Assembly (NCBI GenBank): GCA_018970825.1
Contig: JAGWVP010000218.1
Location: 1-5,950 of the forward strand
DNA length: 5,950 nucleotides
Direction: 5' to 3'
Source: a bacterium
GTDB lineage: Bacteria; Desulfobacterota; Binatia; UBA12015
Numbering within the stretch: the first letter of the stretch is position 1; every line of letters begins with the position of its first letter. The notes below the pieces were generated by a model. The model was given only the letters and a program-made list of their open reading frames with translations. It was not told the origin of the DNA and ran no database searches. Position numbers and translations under genes: made by a program. Shown here one piece after another: positions 5,754 through 5,950 of this stretch.

Positions 5754-5950
5754 ATGCTCCACCACCACACCTTCGTCGCCCTGCTCCCCCTCCTCGCGAC
5801 CCCCGCCGCCGCCCAGTCGCTGATGGCGTCTCACTCCGGCGGCGCCAACGTGCGCGCGGGCACGAGCATGCTCACGTACCCGGACTGGAACGGGGACGGC
5901 ATCGACGACGTGATCGTCGGTGAGCCCGGCTTCAACTCCGGTCGCGGTCG
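5754..5950 (+). CDS. Secreted FG-GAP repeat protein (partial, N-terminus only)
   Basis: The first 65 residues are visible before the right edge. A hydrophobic stretch (6-20) ending in AAA before Gln21 reads as a signal peptide with a signal peptidase I site, so the protein should be exported. The n-region has three histidines but no Lys/Arg, which is unusual. A GTG in the same frame at 5706 would add 16 residues including two arginines and is the main alternative start. The mature part leads into YPDWNGDGIDDVIVGEPGF (42-60), the calcium-loop D-x-N-x-D-G-x-x-D plus 'VIVG' pattern of FG-GAP (integrin alpha beta-propeller) repeats; metal ligands would be D44, N46, D48 and D51/D52. Such proteins are abundant in planctomycetes and are usually extracellular or surface proteins of unknown binding partner. 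No link to the upstream genes is evident. Confidence 0.8.
   Translation, partial: MLHHHTFVALLPLLATPAAAQSLMASHSGGANVRAGTSMLTYPDWNGDGIDDVIVGEPGFNSGRG

Noticed and set aside
5748..5756. Kozak-like CCCCACCATG at the FG-GAP start
   Set aside because: The surrounding gene structure is bacterial; the match to a eukaryotic initiation context is coincidental in GC-rich DNA.

Overview
The window is very GC-rich and has tightly packed genes with strong G/C bias at third codon positions, as expected of a high-GC bacterial chromosome. Three things suggest a planctomycete or a similar large-genome environmental bacterium: a secreted FG-GAP (integrin-alpha-like) protein at the right edge, a membrane GT-C protein fused to TPR repeats, and a small alanine/proline-tailed lipoprotein. 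The phylum is an inference; no rRNA or other marker is present to settle it.

Layout, left to right. (1) 1-642, minus strand: N-terminal 214 residues of a polytopic membrane protein that looks like a GT-C type glycosyltransferase; it runs off the left edge. (2) 643-778: divergent intergenic region with a perfect 9-bp inverted repeat. (3) 779-1243, plus strand: small lipoprotein. (4) 1254-3188, minus strand: 644-residue membrane protein with a GT-C-like N-terminal part and six consecutive 34-residue TPR repeats, convergent with the lipoprotein gene across 10 bp. (5) 3189-3311: a second divergent intergenic region, with CCCGGGGC repeats and a strong GC hairpin. (6) 3312-5012, plus strand: ettA, a two-domain ABC-F translation factor. 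(7) 5035-5640, plus strand: NUDIX hydrolase, 22 bp after ettA and probably co-transcribed. (8) 5641-5753: short gap with two hairpins. (9) 5754 to the right edge, plus strand: start of a secreted FG-GAP repeat protein.

The left half is an envelope group: two membrane proteins resembling lipid-linked sugar transferases on either side of a lipoprotein. No direct functional link can be shown. The right half is a translation/nucleotide-housekeeping pair (EttA and NUDIX) followed by an unrelated secreted protein. I see no RNA gene, mobile element, CRISPR array or clear novel multi-gene system. The most interesting leftovers are small: a hairpin placed exactly between a Shine-Dalgarno-like element and the FG-GAP start codon, the inverted repeats in both divergent promoter regions, and a NUDIX box lacking its first glutamate.
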